64,000 nt of DNA, from positions 10,420,471 through 10,484,470 of the forward strand of contig CM038050.1 in the NCBI GenBank assembly GCA_021397845.1, given 5' to 3'. The notes under the pieces were generated by a model. That model was given only the letters and a program-made list of their open reading frames with translations. It was not told the DNA's origin and did not search any database. Of the stretch, positions 52,125 to 63,330 are shown piece by piece (within the stretch, counting starts at the first letter, position 1; the number at the start of each line of letters is the position of its first letter). Position numbers and translations under genes: made by a program. The DNA comes from Areca catechu. Lineage: Eukaryota > Streptophyta > Magnoliopsida > Arecales > Arecaceae.

Positions 52125-53262
52125 TGTTGCCGACCTTACCGTTGTAGCCTGTAACTGTGAGGTGGCGCCGGACAACTTTTCTTTTTACTCTAGAATCCTG
52201 GTGTTTCTGGACCTGCAAAATAATGTTAAAGACTCGGGCCGGGATCCCGGCGAGGGCACTCTAATGATCAAGTCAGTGAATGGCAAAACGAAATAGATCT
52301 CCAAAGCGGATCCCACTTCGGTCTCCGTGCTTAAAGGAGTTTGTAATAAAGAACTAAGTAGGAGAAGATGAGAGAGGAACGATGCTTGAGTTGCGGTGAC
52401 CGTGCTCGCTGGACTCGCTAAGGGAGTCCTCTGGGAGCCTCCTACCTTCAAGTCCCTTGTTTCTTGCTATCTTGTGTGCTTGCTCTTTCTTGATTGCTTA
52501 CTTGGTTTCTCGCCCGTTGGTGTCTTTGTAAATCATCGATTGTTCAGTGCCTCAATTTGCCCTCCATGGGGGGCTTACGGGTCAACGATGTCCGTTGGCC
52601 GCTCTCCCAAGGTCATCTCCCCTTATAGTTGGGAGTTAAGCAGTGAACTTGTCTTGCCTAGTGTGTTGTCACGAAGGGGGGAATTTGGCGGAACCTCGAT
52701 TTGGGTGCAACCACTCTCAAGCCTGAGTCTCTGAGCGCGGCCTTCTCCTTCGAGGGGTTCTAAGCGATCGGTCGCAGGATCTGATATCTCGATTAGGGTA
52801 CTCCTCCCAAACTGGCGCAAACGAGGTTATATGCACCGTTTCAGATTTAGGGCGCTGTACTGGGCTCGCCGCACTGCACGCGTCTGCCTTGGCGGCGATC
52901 TTGGGGCTGGCGCCTTCATCTTTCCCGATGCATTCAGGGAGAGGGCTCGACTCCGGCCGAAGTGGGCTCGATCCTTGGGAAGCCACCTGGCGAAGGAATA
53001 GAGGAGGGCTCGACTTCGACCGAGGTGGGCTCGACCCTTGGGGAGCCACCTGGCGAAGGAGCGAAGGAGCGGAGGAGGGCTCGGCTCCGGTCGAGGTGAG
53101 CTCGACCCTTGGGGAGCCACCTGGCGAAGGAGCGGATGAGGGCTCAACTCCGATCAAGGTGGGCTCGACCCTTGGGGAGCCACCTGGTGAAGGAGCGGAG
53201 GCAGGCTCAACTTCGACCGAGCTGGGCTCGACTTGGGAAAGCCACCTGGTGAAAGAGCATAG
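52125..53262 (-). repeat. Diverged Tat-like LTR fragment
   Basis: It starts TGTTGCCGACCTTACCGTTG and aligns along its first few hundred bases with the LTRs of the intronic Tat element (shared GCCTGTAACT/GCTT, ACCTGCAAAA, CCCGGCGAGGG, GTCAAGT-type blocks). From about 52925 it has a GC-rich array of related monomers (CTCGACTCCGGCCGAAGTGGG, CTTGGGGAGCCACCTGGCGAAGGAG). The LTR is cut at 53262 by a copia-type solo LTR and resumes at 55339-55374. Orientation is that of the intronic element. No internal region is present, so it is a solo or truncated LTR. Confidence 0.75.
53258..53262. repeat. Target-site duplication CATAG, left copy
   Basis: CATAG precedes the TGAAAGG terminus of the solo LTR and recurs at 55334-55338. 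Confidence 0.85.
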
Positions 53263-55333
53263 TGAAAGGAAAACTAGTAGCTGAGCATGTTTTCTATTTT
53301 AAAACTTTTTCAAAATAACATGCAGCGGAAGCATTATCGAGAAGATTAACATTTAATCTAAGCATGCTTTTAAAACTTTTCTATGCTACTTATCCCAAGA
53401 TCTTGCATGAATGGTTAATATAAACTATGAAATCATGAATTCATGATATGAACATTTCAAATCAACATATCTATATATGTAAAACCATACCTTGTATGAA
53501 GTGGAGACACTCTCCGATGTAAAAGATCCAGGAGGAGGAAGAAGAACTCTGCTTAGCTGCACACGTGTCCAGCCTCTACAGGTGATTCACACCAGGGCTC
53601 TTTCAAAATCTACTTCCACTCCAAGTGCTAGCTTGTTGTGGAATAATTTGATCATAACTCCTTTTCTTCTTTCGATGCCGGACTCTCCGAATGAATGAAG
53701 AAACTCAAGAGGTGGAGAATGAGTTGTTGGAACCCTTCCCAAACACTCAATCCTAAGACCTAGATCACTAGGTACAGATATGCACACTTCTTTCCAAAAA
53801 TCTCACACCCATAAAACTAGAACCTTTCCTAGCTTCTTCCCTTTCTTCCCTTTTATTTTTTCAGCATTTCTTTGCTGAGTTTTCTCTTATTTTCATCCTC
53901 CCATTTCAGCCCATTATGTAGATGATGAGGGAGAGGGAAAGTGGGGAGTTATGGGTGATAATGGAGTGGTAATGGGTAGTTATGGAGAGTTATGGTCATG
54001 GAAAGTTACATAACTCCCCAAAACTGAATTTAAACTTATTTAAATTTAGATTAATGTGTTAATTGATTTCAGTTCATAACTGAAATCAATTGGGTCAAGT
54101 GTGCATACATTGGGTTCAACCCAATTGGACCCAAACCTATTTTGAACCAAATCCTATTTGATTCGTTCCAGATTTTTATAGCTCAATCAAATTGGGCTAT
54201 CAAGTAATCACATTACTTAATTCACCTCCATGCATCACCAACTATTAGTGAAAATTTTATGTCTCAACCTTTTTGTGACATCAAGTGTCTACACTTGCAA
54301 AATCAACAAGTATCGGCACTTATACAAGTGTCGACACTTTCAAGAATATCAAGTGTCGACACTTGGGTAAAGAAAAACATTTTTCCTTTGTGAGTCCACG
54401 AACGATTCCCAATCATTCTCCGATCACTATATCAAGTAGAAACCCCTATGGTGTGTGACCCCATAGGTTCGAATACTAAGCCGGTAGCACTGGAACATTT
54501 CCAATACCAGTCAAAATCACCATCTAGCAATGACACCCGACGTCCGGATAGGTCGAAGTTGTAGAGCAACAATCAAGAACCAGGAGATATGAAAACCTAA
54601 TAATTAATCCCTTTGACCTCAATGCTCATGAAGACTTAGGGTTAAACTGCCCAACCCAAAAAGTCCACCAACAATGTGTCTCAATCTCACAAGTCCTGTA
54701 ACACATTACAGAGACTACCCTGGCCAAGGTTTTGCTAAATTGAAATACAGTAAGATATCTGCTCCAAACACTTTGGAGGGGTCAATCCCATATTGATCCG
54801 ATCACTGCTACACGAGTACTTAACTGTACCCAGAAAATTTCCGTCCCTGGATTAGAAATCCAGATAGTCCAGTACCAAAGTACAGTGAGTTGCTCGCAAG
54901 CTACCATGACGATCTCATGTCTGAGGGATAACTACGTCCATATCAAAACTCCAGGCAGAAAAAAAATACAGACGGGTCATATTCGATGAAATGTCAAACA
55001 CAACATCTGCATGTCATACCAGTGTCTCCATACTCCTTGGTTAAGAAGACAACCAACGACTATGGCACACAACGACCTATACTTGATATACTATCATCCT
55101 GAAATAAGTATATCATTTGGTCGCGAACAATTTTAAGACTATATGATATATCCTCTCTATATCACATACAAATAGTCCTAAGGACTTCATCACTCAAGAA
55201 CTCATTACAGAAAGATGAAATAGTGATGAACTACCAGAATAAACATTTTATTCAATAATATAATTCATATACAATTACATCAAATGTATAACTGTGTACA
55301 GTAGAAATTGGCTTTGGGACATATTTCCCAACA
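53263..55333 (-). mobile_element. Solo LTR, Ty1/copia type
   Basis: A 2,071-bp block with TG...CA ends and a 5-bp duplication CATAG (53258-53262 and 55334-55338). Read on the minus strand it begins TGTTGGGAAATATGTCCCAA, a terminus typical of plant copia LTRs. It inserted into the Tat-like LTR fragment; the host LTR sequence continues after the right duplication. There is no internal coding region, as expected after LTR-LTR recombination. The superfamily is inferred from the terminus only. Confidence 0.8.
54283..54364. repeat. Cluster of four 14-bp palindromes AAGTGTCGACACTT
   Basis: Perfect copies are at 54326-54339 and 54351-54364. Variants are AAGTGTCTACACTT at 54283-54296 and AAGTATCGGCACTT at 54308-54321. 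Start-to-start spacing is 25, 18 and 25 bp. The cluster lies inside the solo LTR. Confidence 0.9.
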
Positions 55334-55338
55334 CATAG
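55334..55338. repeat. Target-site duplication CATAG, right copy
   Basis: It matches 53258-53262 and closes the solo LTR. Confidence 0.85.
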
Positions 55339-55374
55339 GTGCCAAGCTCGGGCCGAGGTGGGAGCGACCGTTGG
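55339..55374 (-). repeat. Remainder of the split Tat-like LTR fragment
   Basis: A short GC-rich piece with CTCGGGCCGAGGTGGGAGCG, the same monomer vocabulary as 52925-53262. It ends where the chromovirus-like LTR begins. Confidence 0.6.
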
Positions 55375-57331
55375 TGTCACGTCCCGATCTAATACCTAGA
55401 TCGGCTATGCGACCAATCGCATAAGCTATAGGTTTTATCCTAGAGATCATGCAAGGCCTAATCTTCAATTCAACATCCAAATAGTGGTAAGAAACAAATT
55501 TCACTAATTATTTATTGATTCCAAGAGTTTTTCATAAAATTCAACTATAAACTCAGAGACCAACACCTAAACTCTAGCTCCTCACTGACTGGTCCCAAAG
55601 CCCAATTGATCTTCTGGATCTGTAACAAAAATATAGAAAAATAGGGATGAGCTATACAGGCTCAATAAGTTATCAACACCTCCAGTATACATATACAAAT
55701 ATGCCATTAATAAATAGCAAGCACAAACACACCATACAACAAGATGTCCATCAATATAATAATATATATATATCTAGCAACATGATGTAAATATGCATAC
55801 TTAATCTCAACCAACACGACACGACTATGGATGGCTAACCATTTACTTTACTCTCCTAGTCCCTTTTGACTATGACCACGATCGGCCCGTGGCTCGCCCC
55901 ACAAGAGACTAGATCCTAACTCACATATTGAAACCGGTCATACGCCAGTGATCGCCCCACTGGAGGCCCACAAGAAAAACTAGCTCGAAGTATCACACGA
56001 GAAACATGCATCATATGTATGTACCTGCCACGCATGGCTAAAATAAGGCAACTAGCTCCTGACTCACATACCGCTCATCGGTCATGTGCCAACGATCGTC
56101 CCGCTGGAGGCCCACAAGGAGACTAGGTCCTCGTATGATCATAGTCAGACTAGAAAGCACCCACACCAACACAATGCATGCACCAATACAATCCAATGCA
56201 AATTAATATATATTACACGCATTTAATAATTCATAAATACATAACATATTTGGCATATAATATCAGAGGTCAAGATAACATACTGAAAAGAATCCACCAA
56301 CAAGTACAATTCAAACCTAAATCTGATCTTCCAAGGACAATGACGATCCTGATCAACAATTTAAATATATAATTAATTTCTATTTAATAAAACTAAAAAA
56401 AAAACTATGTTATCACGGGGCACCCTCCTCAATCCAATTCCAACTCCGATTCGGAATTTACTTTTCCTCCCTTTCTCTTCTCTCTCCTCTCTCTCCTCTT
56501 TCTCTCTCCTCTCTCTCCTCTTTCTCTCTCCTCTCTCTCTCCTCTTTCTCTTCCATGATGGTGAGGGACCTTGCAGGTGAGCCACCGATGGCAGCTCCGG
56601 CCACCGGAACCACCCAACGACAAACTCCCAGGTAGGTTTCTCTCTTTATTTTTTTTTCCTTTTCTTTTTTTTTCTTTTTTTTCTTTTTCCTCACGGAACA
56701 GGGCCCCCCATTTTAATTTTTTTTCTTTCTTTCTTTATTTCTTTCTCTTCCTTCTCCTCTCTTCTTCCCGAACCCCTCTGCTCCTCATCTCAACCAAACC
56801 GGCCTTCCCCCATGGTTGCCAACGGCGGCCATGGGAGAAGGTCATCGAGAGGAGGGCTCGGCAATCCCGGAGGCAAACCAAGGGAGGACGGTGGCGCAGC
56901 CACCATCGACGTATGGCCCAAGCAAATCGAAGATCAAACCAAAATCCAGATTAAATAAAACTTACCATCATTAAAAGGATTCTCGAATGTTCACCGGAGT
57001 GGAGGAAGACGGCAAAACATGGCTCGATAGGGCTTGATTCGGCGATTGATTGGGTGACAGTGAGAGGTGGGAAAGATTTATAGAAAAGTGGAGAGAGAGT
57101 CCTTGCTGTATGGGGAGAAAATGACCGATCGGAAGTTCCATCCCACCCCAAGCAATCTTCCGACTGACTCCCACTCCTCCACGGTGTTGATCTCCGATTC
57201 CTCCGACGAACTTCCTGGTCGAGTAGGCTCCCCTGTTTGGCTTCTTCATTTTTTTTTTCTGGGTTTCGGGTGAAGTCGGCAAGGGCTGCCGACTTCAGCC
57301 CACAAGGCCCAAAACATGGCCAGGCCTCACA
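55375..57331 (-). repeat. 3' LTR of a Tekay/Del-like chromovirus
   Basis: A 1,957-bp block, TGTCACGTCCCGATC to GGCCTCACA on the plus strand. On the minus strand it is preceded by CGAGGACGAAATTTTTGTTA, then AGGAGGGGAGAATG, the conserved tail and polypurine tract of plant Tekay/Del elements. Inside are C/T-rich tracts (56470-56550, 56650-56760) and a repeated segment with GGCCCACAAG near 55965 and 56112. Open frames on both strands in the C/T tracts are low-complexity artefacts. Confidence 0.7.
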
Positions 57332-58026
57332 TTCTCCCCTCCTAACAAAAATTTCGTCCTCGAAAGTTAAAAACAAATTTAGGTCTTCCAAAACTCAAAT
57401 ATACATGATCCAAAACTCATATATACCATTTGGCCCAAATTCAATAATCCCAATAAGAGCTCACATTCATTCATCATAATACACTTTAAATTGATCCTAA
57501 TATCTTTAGTCACCACACTTTTGTTGCCCACTTTAATATAAATTTTCAAATCCTCTAACTCCATTAGATAAATTTCAATAAGGATATCCCTCATAAACTA
57601 AACTCATCTAAGTCCTTCAATATCCATTTCTTTGATAAATGAAACATCAATAGCAAGATAATCTAAATTTTCTCACAAATCTTAAACTGGACTTGGAGTT
57701 TAACATATCCAATAATCTTCAACATATATATATATATGGAATCTAATCCAAGACTACTAACATAAGTCATCACAAAAAAATTTTTTTTTTTTTTTACTAA
57801 GATATACATGCCATGTCCACATTAAATTCTATGCCTTATCCCAAATACATTTTTCATTACATAATTTTAATAATAATCCACATACAGTTTCACCGAAAGA
57901 TTCTTTTCTAATATTAAACTCCTATATCATAAACATATTGCAACAGTCCCCAAATTTATAATCCATAATTTAACAAAACTTGTAAGCTATCATAATCTTC
58001 ATCTATATCAAATTTAGGATCCCAAC
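57332..58026 (-). mobile_element. Internal 3' tail and PPT of the chromovirus, cut by the second Tat element
   Basis: On the minus strand the sequence runs through an AT-rich untranslated stretch to CTTTCGAGGACGAAATTTTT and the purine tract beside the LTR. No pol domain is left in this piece. It stops at 58026, where the plus-oriented Tat LTR starts, implying that the Tat element inserted into the chromovirus. Confidence 0.6.
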
Positions 58027-59614
58027 TGTTACGGCCGTAATGATGACGTGGCCAGGCTCAGATTCCGTTAAGTATGATCGAGCCACGTGGAGGTTTCTTC
58101 GGCCGAGTCAGCCTCGGCTCCCACGCTACCGAGGTCGAGCTTGGCCCTTGCCCCCCCAGGCTACCTCGCCAGGTGATATCCCGAGACGTTACCGCCCTCG
58201 CCGAAGTCGAGTTCGGCACAGGGCTCCTCCTGCCACATCACCAGGTGTCAACCCAGGAGGGGTCCACCTCGGCCGAGGTCGGCTGCTCCCCCGCTCCCTC
58301 ACCAGGTGGCGCCCATAGACGATCCCACCAAGGCCGAGGTCGAGCCGGGCCCCTTCGCTCCTTCGCCAGGTGGCCCCCGGAGATGGGTCCACCTCGGCCG
58401 AAGCCAAGCGTCCTCCTGCCGCCTCGCCAGTGTCCACCCAGGAGGGGTCCACCTCGGTCGAGGTCGGCTGCTCCTTCGCCCCTTCGCCAGGCGGCCCCCG
58501 GAGACGGGTCCACCTCGGCCGAAGCCAAACGTTCTCCTGCCACCTCGCCAGGTGTCCACCCAGGAGGGGTCCACCTCGGCCGAGGTCGGCTGCTCCCTCG
58601 CTCCTTCACCAGGTGGCCCCCGGAGATGGGTCCACCTCGGCCGAAGCCAAGCGCCCTCCTGCCACCTCGCCAGGTGTCCACCCAGGAGGGGTCCACCTTG
58701 GCCGGGTCGGCTGCTCCCTCGCTCCTTCGCCAGGTGGCACCCGGAGACGGGTCCACCTCGCGAAGCCAGGCGCCCCTCTGCCACCTCGCCAGGTGTCCGC
58801 CCGGAGGGGTCCACCTCGGCCGAGGTCAGGCCGCCCGTACGGAGAAGGTCCCGAAGAGCGGAGGCGCAGGTTCCGAGGTTGGCCCTCGAGCCGTGCGCAC
58901 CACAGACGACGCCCTGTACAGATGGCGGTGGCATGCGAAACACCACTTACGTCGGCCCGACAGGTCCTGCAGTCGAGAGACGCGGTTCTGACAAAACATG
59001 CCCATCAACGGACAGCGCCGGCACTTAGGAAGGAGAGCGCCCTCACTGGGCCCGAGGTCTGACCGGCCGCCCTGTCGGTGCCACCCCCCTTTTCTTTACC
59101 CTTTCCCCGCTGGGCTCGGCGAACGAGGTTGGAAAGCCACCTGGCCCTCAAAACCAAAAAGGGAAGAGAAAAGGATGGAGAGGGGAGCCTCCCAAGAGCA
59201 GAAGACAGGCAGGCAGCGGGAGAGATAAAGGAAGGGATTGGAGGCGACCAGGTAAGCGGGGACGAGTAAGAACAGCGGCCAAAAAGCCCCGCTCCGAGAG
59301 TAAGATCGAGGTCCCGAGAGGGGATCGCTTGGCGTGAGCTCGGCAAGGAGGCCCGGCCGGGTTTCTGGTCCCTACAGCACCCTTCTTGCTAGTAAATTCT
59401 CTAAGTCTAGGACTCCTTCAGGGGCCCGTCTTGGAGAATCTGTTCCTTCTCGCCGTCTACTAACTTGATCGTCGGAGCTCCCTCGCCGGGATCCCCGGCC
59501 AGGGTCTTCTGACCCTCTCTTGCAGGTTCCCTCCGGCCAGGAGGCCCCAGGAGCAAGGCGGTCTGGTGGGATCGGCGGATCCGAGGCACGGGCGCGGCGG
59601 CGAGATCGGTAACA
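58027..59614 (+). repeat. 5' LTR of the second Tat element (1,588 bp)
   Basis: Runs TGTTACGGCCGTAATG to GATCGGTAACA. It has the same plan as the intronic element in reverse: a short U3 head (CCACGTGGA..TTCTTCGGC), a GC-rich array, then a unique R-U5 part. The left flank is chromovirus sequence. The target duplication cannot be tested because the right end is outside the window. Confidence 0.85.
58195..58830. repeat. GC-rich tandem array in U3 of the second Tat LTR
   Basis: About 61-bp monomers opening GGTCCACCTCGGCCGAGGTC or GGTCCACCTCGGCCGAAGCC alternate to give a dimer. The anchor CCCAGGAGGGGTCC recurs at about 58252, 58438, 58559, 58681 and (as CCCGGAGGGG) 58799. Steps are about 120 bp, the first being about 186. 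It is the same monomer family as in the intronic element, on the opposite strand. Confidence 0.88.
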
Positions 59615-59616
59615 GA

Positions 59617-59637
59617 TTGGCGCACCATGTAGGGGGG
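59617..59637 (+). other. Primer binding site of the second Tat element
   Basis: TTGGCGCACCATGTAGGGGG begins two bases after the LTR end and parallels the PBS of the intronic element with a few substitutions. Confidence 0.7.
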
Positions 59638-59693
59638 CAGGACAACACCCCCTAGCGGGAGCCAGCTTTCTGCAGGTACCGTGCTCTCCGATA

Positions 59694-61457
59694 ATGGTGG
59701 TCACTCGTGGGCGCGAGGCGTCCACCAGCCATGTGGGGGAGGTTCCCTCCCCTCAAGGGGCCCACAGCCCGGAGAGGGAACTCCCAGCTCCCCCTCCTCT
59801 TCCATTACCCGCCGACCTCGGCAGACGGGCCCCTCGCGGCCGTTATCCAACAGCTGCAGACCTTGACCTCGGCGGTCTGGCAGCTTCAACATCAGCAGCG
59901 GTCCCTGGTGACGCAGCCACAACCGGGGACCCCCGTGGCTCGGGCACGGGGCCGCGTGGAACCTGCGCTCCATTCAGGGCAGGCCATCCCACTCGAGGGC
60001 GGTCTCCGACCCCCGCAGGAGCCACCAAGCTCCCGCAAAAAGAAACTACTCCGGTTCGACGGATCACGAGAGTCGATCCCCACCGATGAAGCCGAGACGG
60101 TGCATCGCAGTAAGCGACGCCGAGGCGTGACTTTGCGCCGTGACCGATCGGCGCCCCCTTCACCAGCGGCCTCGGTGGAAGACTCCACCGACGAGGCCAT
60201 CAGGCGTCAGGCCGAGAGGCACCTGGAGAAGCACGAGCGCAAGTTGGCGGAGTTCGCCTGCCGGTTTGCCGACCTGTAGAACTCATCGGCAGATCCGACA
60301 GGCTACGACTCCCGTCCCCCCTTTTCTGAAGAAATCCAGGCATAACCGATCCCGAGACGGTTCCGCATGCCACAGGTGGATCCCTACGATGGGACCACCG
60401 ACCCTCTGGACCATCTAGAGAGCTACAAGGCTCTCATGAGGGTCCAGGGGGCCACTGACGCTCTTTTGTGCATCGCCTTCCCCGCTACCCTCTGGAAGGC
60501 CGCTCGAGTCTGGTTCACCCGCCTCGAGCCCGGATCCATTTGCTCCTTTCACCAGCTGGAAGGAAAGTTTGTGGTGCACTTCGACGCTTGTCGGAAGGTG
60601 CCAAGAGAGGTGGATAGCCTCTTCTCCATACGCCAGCAGGACCAGGAGCTGCTACGGGACTACATCACTCGGTTCAAAATCGCAGCCCTGGAAATCTACA
60701 GCCTAGATGAGCCCGTCGCCATGCTCGCCTTGAAGCATGGACTCAAGACGTCCCGCCTGACCTACTCCCTGGACAATAAGCCTCCTAAGACGTACTCCGA
60801 GCTCCTCCTCCGTGCCCACAAGTACATCCGAGCGGAGGAGGCCGACCGCACACACCGAGAGCTGGACGGAGGACTCCGAAGAGGCCATCCCCGAGGGATC
60901 TTTCTGGAGCTCGGAAGCCCGGGCCACCTGCCGACCCTCGCCCGAATCCGAGGTCGAAGGGCGAGGCCATTCCGGAGCGGAGGTTCACCCCTCTCCTCGC
61001 ACCTCGGACAAAGATCCTCATGGAAATTGAGGGCGAGCATTACCTCCGCCGACCTCCTCCTCAGAACCCGAGGGACATCTGGGATAAATCGAAGTACTGC
61101 CAGTTTCACCGCGAGCACGGTCATGACACGGAGGAGTGTCGTAACCTGAAGCGGGAGATCGAGGAGCTGATCAAGAGGGGCTACCTCAGGAAGTTTGTCA
61201 GGAACGAGGTCCCCCCGGAGGGGCAGCCGCTCGCGGCCTTACCACCAGTTCCTGCAATCGATAACCGCCCGACGGAGAAGCCCGTGGGCATGATCTCACT
61301 TGGAGTCGGGCGAGCGGCGAAGAGAGCCCGGGAAGTCGGGAACCCGGATAATGTAATCCCTCTTGAGGAGGGGAAGATAATGAAATGTAAACAACGATGT
61401 CGTGGTGGTCGAGATGACCATCGCGAAGCATCCTGTACATCGAATTATGGTGGATAG
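59694..61457 (+). pseudogene. Second Tat element gag region, frameshifted
   Basis: Starts MVVTRGREASTSHVGEVPSP, changes frame near 59810-59820, continues with VIQQLQTLTSAVWQLQHQQR and the basic patch, and hits TAG at 60277-60279 where the other copy has glutamine. The core resumes at 60367 (MPQVDPYDGTTDPLDHLESY) and runs to about 60870, where the frame shifts again. The zinc-knuckle-like CQFHREHGHDTEEC is at about 61098-61140 in a third segment (61020-61457). Its structural role is as in the intronic copy. Confidence 0.85.
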
Positions 61458-61860
61458 TGGAAGCTCGGCTGACGTGCTTTTCTACGATGCTTTCTCTCGG
61501 ATGAATTTGTCCCATGATCAGCTGAGACCGGTGCATACCCCCCTGGTAGGTTTTACTGGGGACTTCGTGGGGGTCAAAGGGGAGATCACTCTCCCGGTCA
61601 CCGCCGGATCCCCACCTCGGTAGTCGACCGTCCTGATGACGTTTACCGTCGTCAGGCTCCCTTCGCCTTACAACGCCATTCTTGGCATCCCGGCTCAACC
61701 AACTGGACGCCACGATTTTCACGAAAAGGTTGTTGGTGCAGTTCTCCATGCCTTTCGGGCTCGGGTGATGAAGGGGACGACCCAGCCGGTCCCGCATTGC
61801 CTCCAGACAGTCCTGGGCGCCCGGGGCGCGGAGCTCTGCCCCGATGTTGACGACCTCGAC
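61402..61860 (+). pseudogene. Second Tat element protease
   Basis: The catalytic DSGSS lies in HRIMVDSGSSADVLFYDAF, with GFTGDFVGVKGEITLPV behind it. A TAG at 61621-61623 replaces a glutamine codon seen in the intronic copy (SPPRQT). The C-terminal SPYNAILGIP continues in the next segment, after which the frame changes again. Confidence 0.82.
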
Positions 61861-62079
61861 CTAAGGGAGAAGGAACCCAGGGGGGCCCGTAGAATGCCTG
61901 TTGACTTATCCCCTTGGTTCGGACCCACTGAAGACGGTGCAGGTCAGGGCGTAACTCCCATAAGAAGAACGGGCCCGCCTGTTGGAGTTCCTCTGCACGA
62001 ACGCAGACGTGTTCGCCTGGTCGGCGGCCGACATGCCAGGCATTCCGCCCGAGTCATCACGCACAGGCTAAACGTGGAT

Positions 62080-63330
62080 CCGAGCTGCCACCCGGTCCGC
62101 CAGATGAAGAGGATCTTCGCCATGGAGAACAGAAGGCCATCAACGAGGAGGTGGAGAAACTCCTCGCCACCGGCTTTGTGCGGGAAGTCCAGTATCCCAA
62201 TTGGCTAGCGAACGTGGTCATGGTAAGAAAGAACAGTGATAAGTGGAGGATCTGTGTGGACTACACCGACCTCAACCGAGCTTGCCCGAAGGACAGCTTC
62301 CCTCTTTCAAAGATCGACCAGCTGGTCGACAACACCTCGGGACATCGCCTCCTGTCATTCATGGACGCCTTCTCTGGATTCAACCAGATCCGAATGAGCC
62401 CCGAGGACGAGGAGCATACCGCCTTCATCACCGACCGCGAACTTTTTGCTATAGGATGATGCCATTTGGCCTCAAGAACGCTGGGGCCACGTACCAGCAT
62501 CTGGTCAACAGGATCTTCAAGGACCAGATCGGCCGCAACATGCAGGTGTACGTGGATGACATGCTAGTAATGAGCAAACCCGATTCGGACCACGTAACTG
62601 ACCTGGCGGAGAATTCGGCAACCTCCGGCATCATCAGATGAAGCTGAACCCTGCGAAGTGCGCCTTCGGCGTCTCCACCGGAAAGTTCCTAGATTCATGG
62701 TGACCCAAAGGGGAATTGAAGCCAACCCGGAGAAGGTTCAGGCCATCCTGGACATGAGCAGCCTGCCTCCAAGAAGCAAGTGCAGCAACTCACAGGCCGG
62801 GTTGCGGCCCTCAGCCGCTTTATCTCCCGGTCGGCAGATCGCTGCCGTCCCTTTTTCAAGGTGCTGAGAAAGATGAACGACTTTGCCTGGACCGAGGAAT
62901 GCCAGGAGGTCTTTGAAGAGCTGAAGAAGATGCTCGCATCGCCACCACTGCTTTCACTCCCGGCCCGAGGAGGGGGAGGAACTCATCCTCTACCTAGCGG
63001 TCACCTCGGAAGTCGTCAGTTCGGTCCTAGTTCGGACCGACGACCAAGGAGTCCAGTGGCCGGTGTACTATACCAGCAAACTCCTCCGCGACGCGGAGCT
63101 CAGGTATTCTCGCCCGAGAAGCTCGTTTTTGTGCTAATAGTGTCTGCTCAGCATCTCAGGCCCTATTTCTAAGTGCATCCCATCGCTGTCCTGACGGATC
63201 AGCCGCTGAAAGCGGTGCTCAGCCAACCCGACACCTCGGGGCGATTGGCGAAGTGGGCACTGAAGCTCAGCGAGTTCGACATCGCGTACAGGCCCAGGTC
63301 GGCCATGAAGCTCAGGTGCTGGCCGATTTC
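62080..63330 (+). pseudogene. Second Tat element reverse transcriptase and RNase H
   Basis: Visible motifs in successive frames: VREVQYPNWLANVVMV, WRICVDYTDLNRACPKDSFP, LLSFMDAFSGFNQIRM (62151-62459), then MMPFGLKNAGATYQ and the catalytic YVDD (about 62549-62560), then FMVTQRGIEANPEKVQAIL, then LTGRVAALSRFISRSADRC (62780 on), then the RNase H part around VLYQQT and LTDQPLKAVL. At least four frame changes occur within this domain. Confidence 0.82.

Noticed and set aside
56373..56954. Arg/Glu-rich and Phe/Ser-rich open frames near 56.4-56.9 kb
   Set aside because: They come from CTCTCT and TTTTC tracts inside the chromovirus LTR.
58074..58991. A 305-codon plus-strand frame over the second Tat LTR
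   Set aside because: It is the U3 tandem array again, in LTR sequence.
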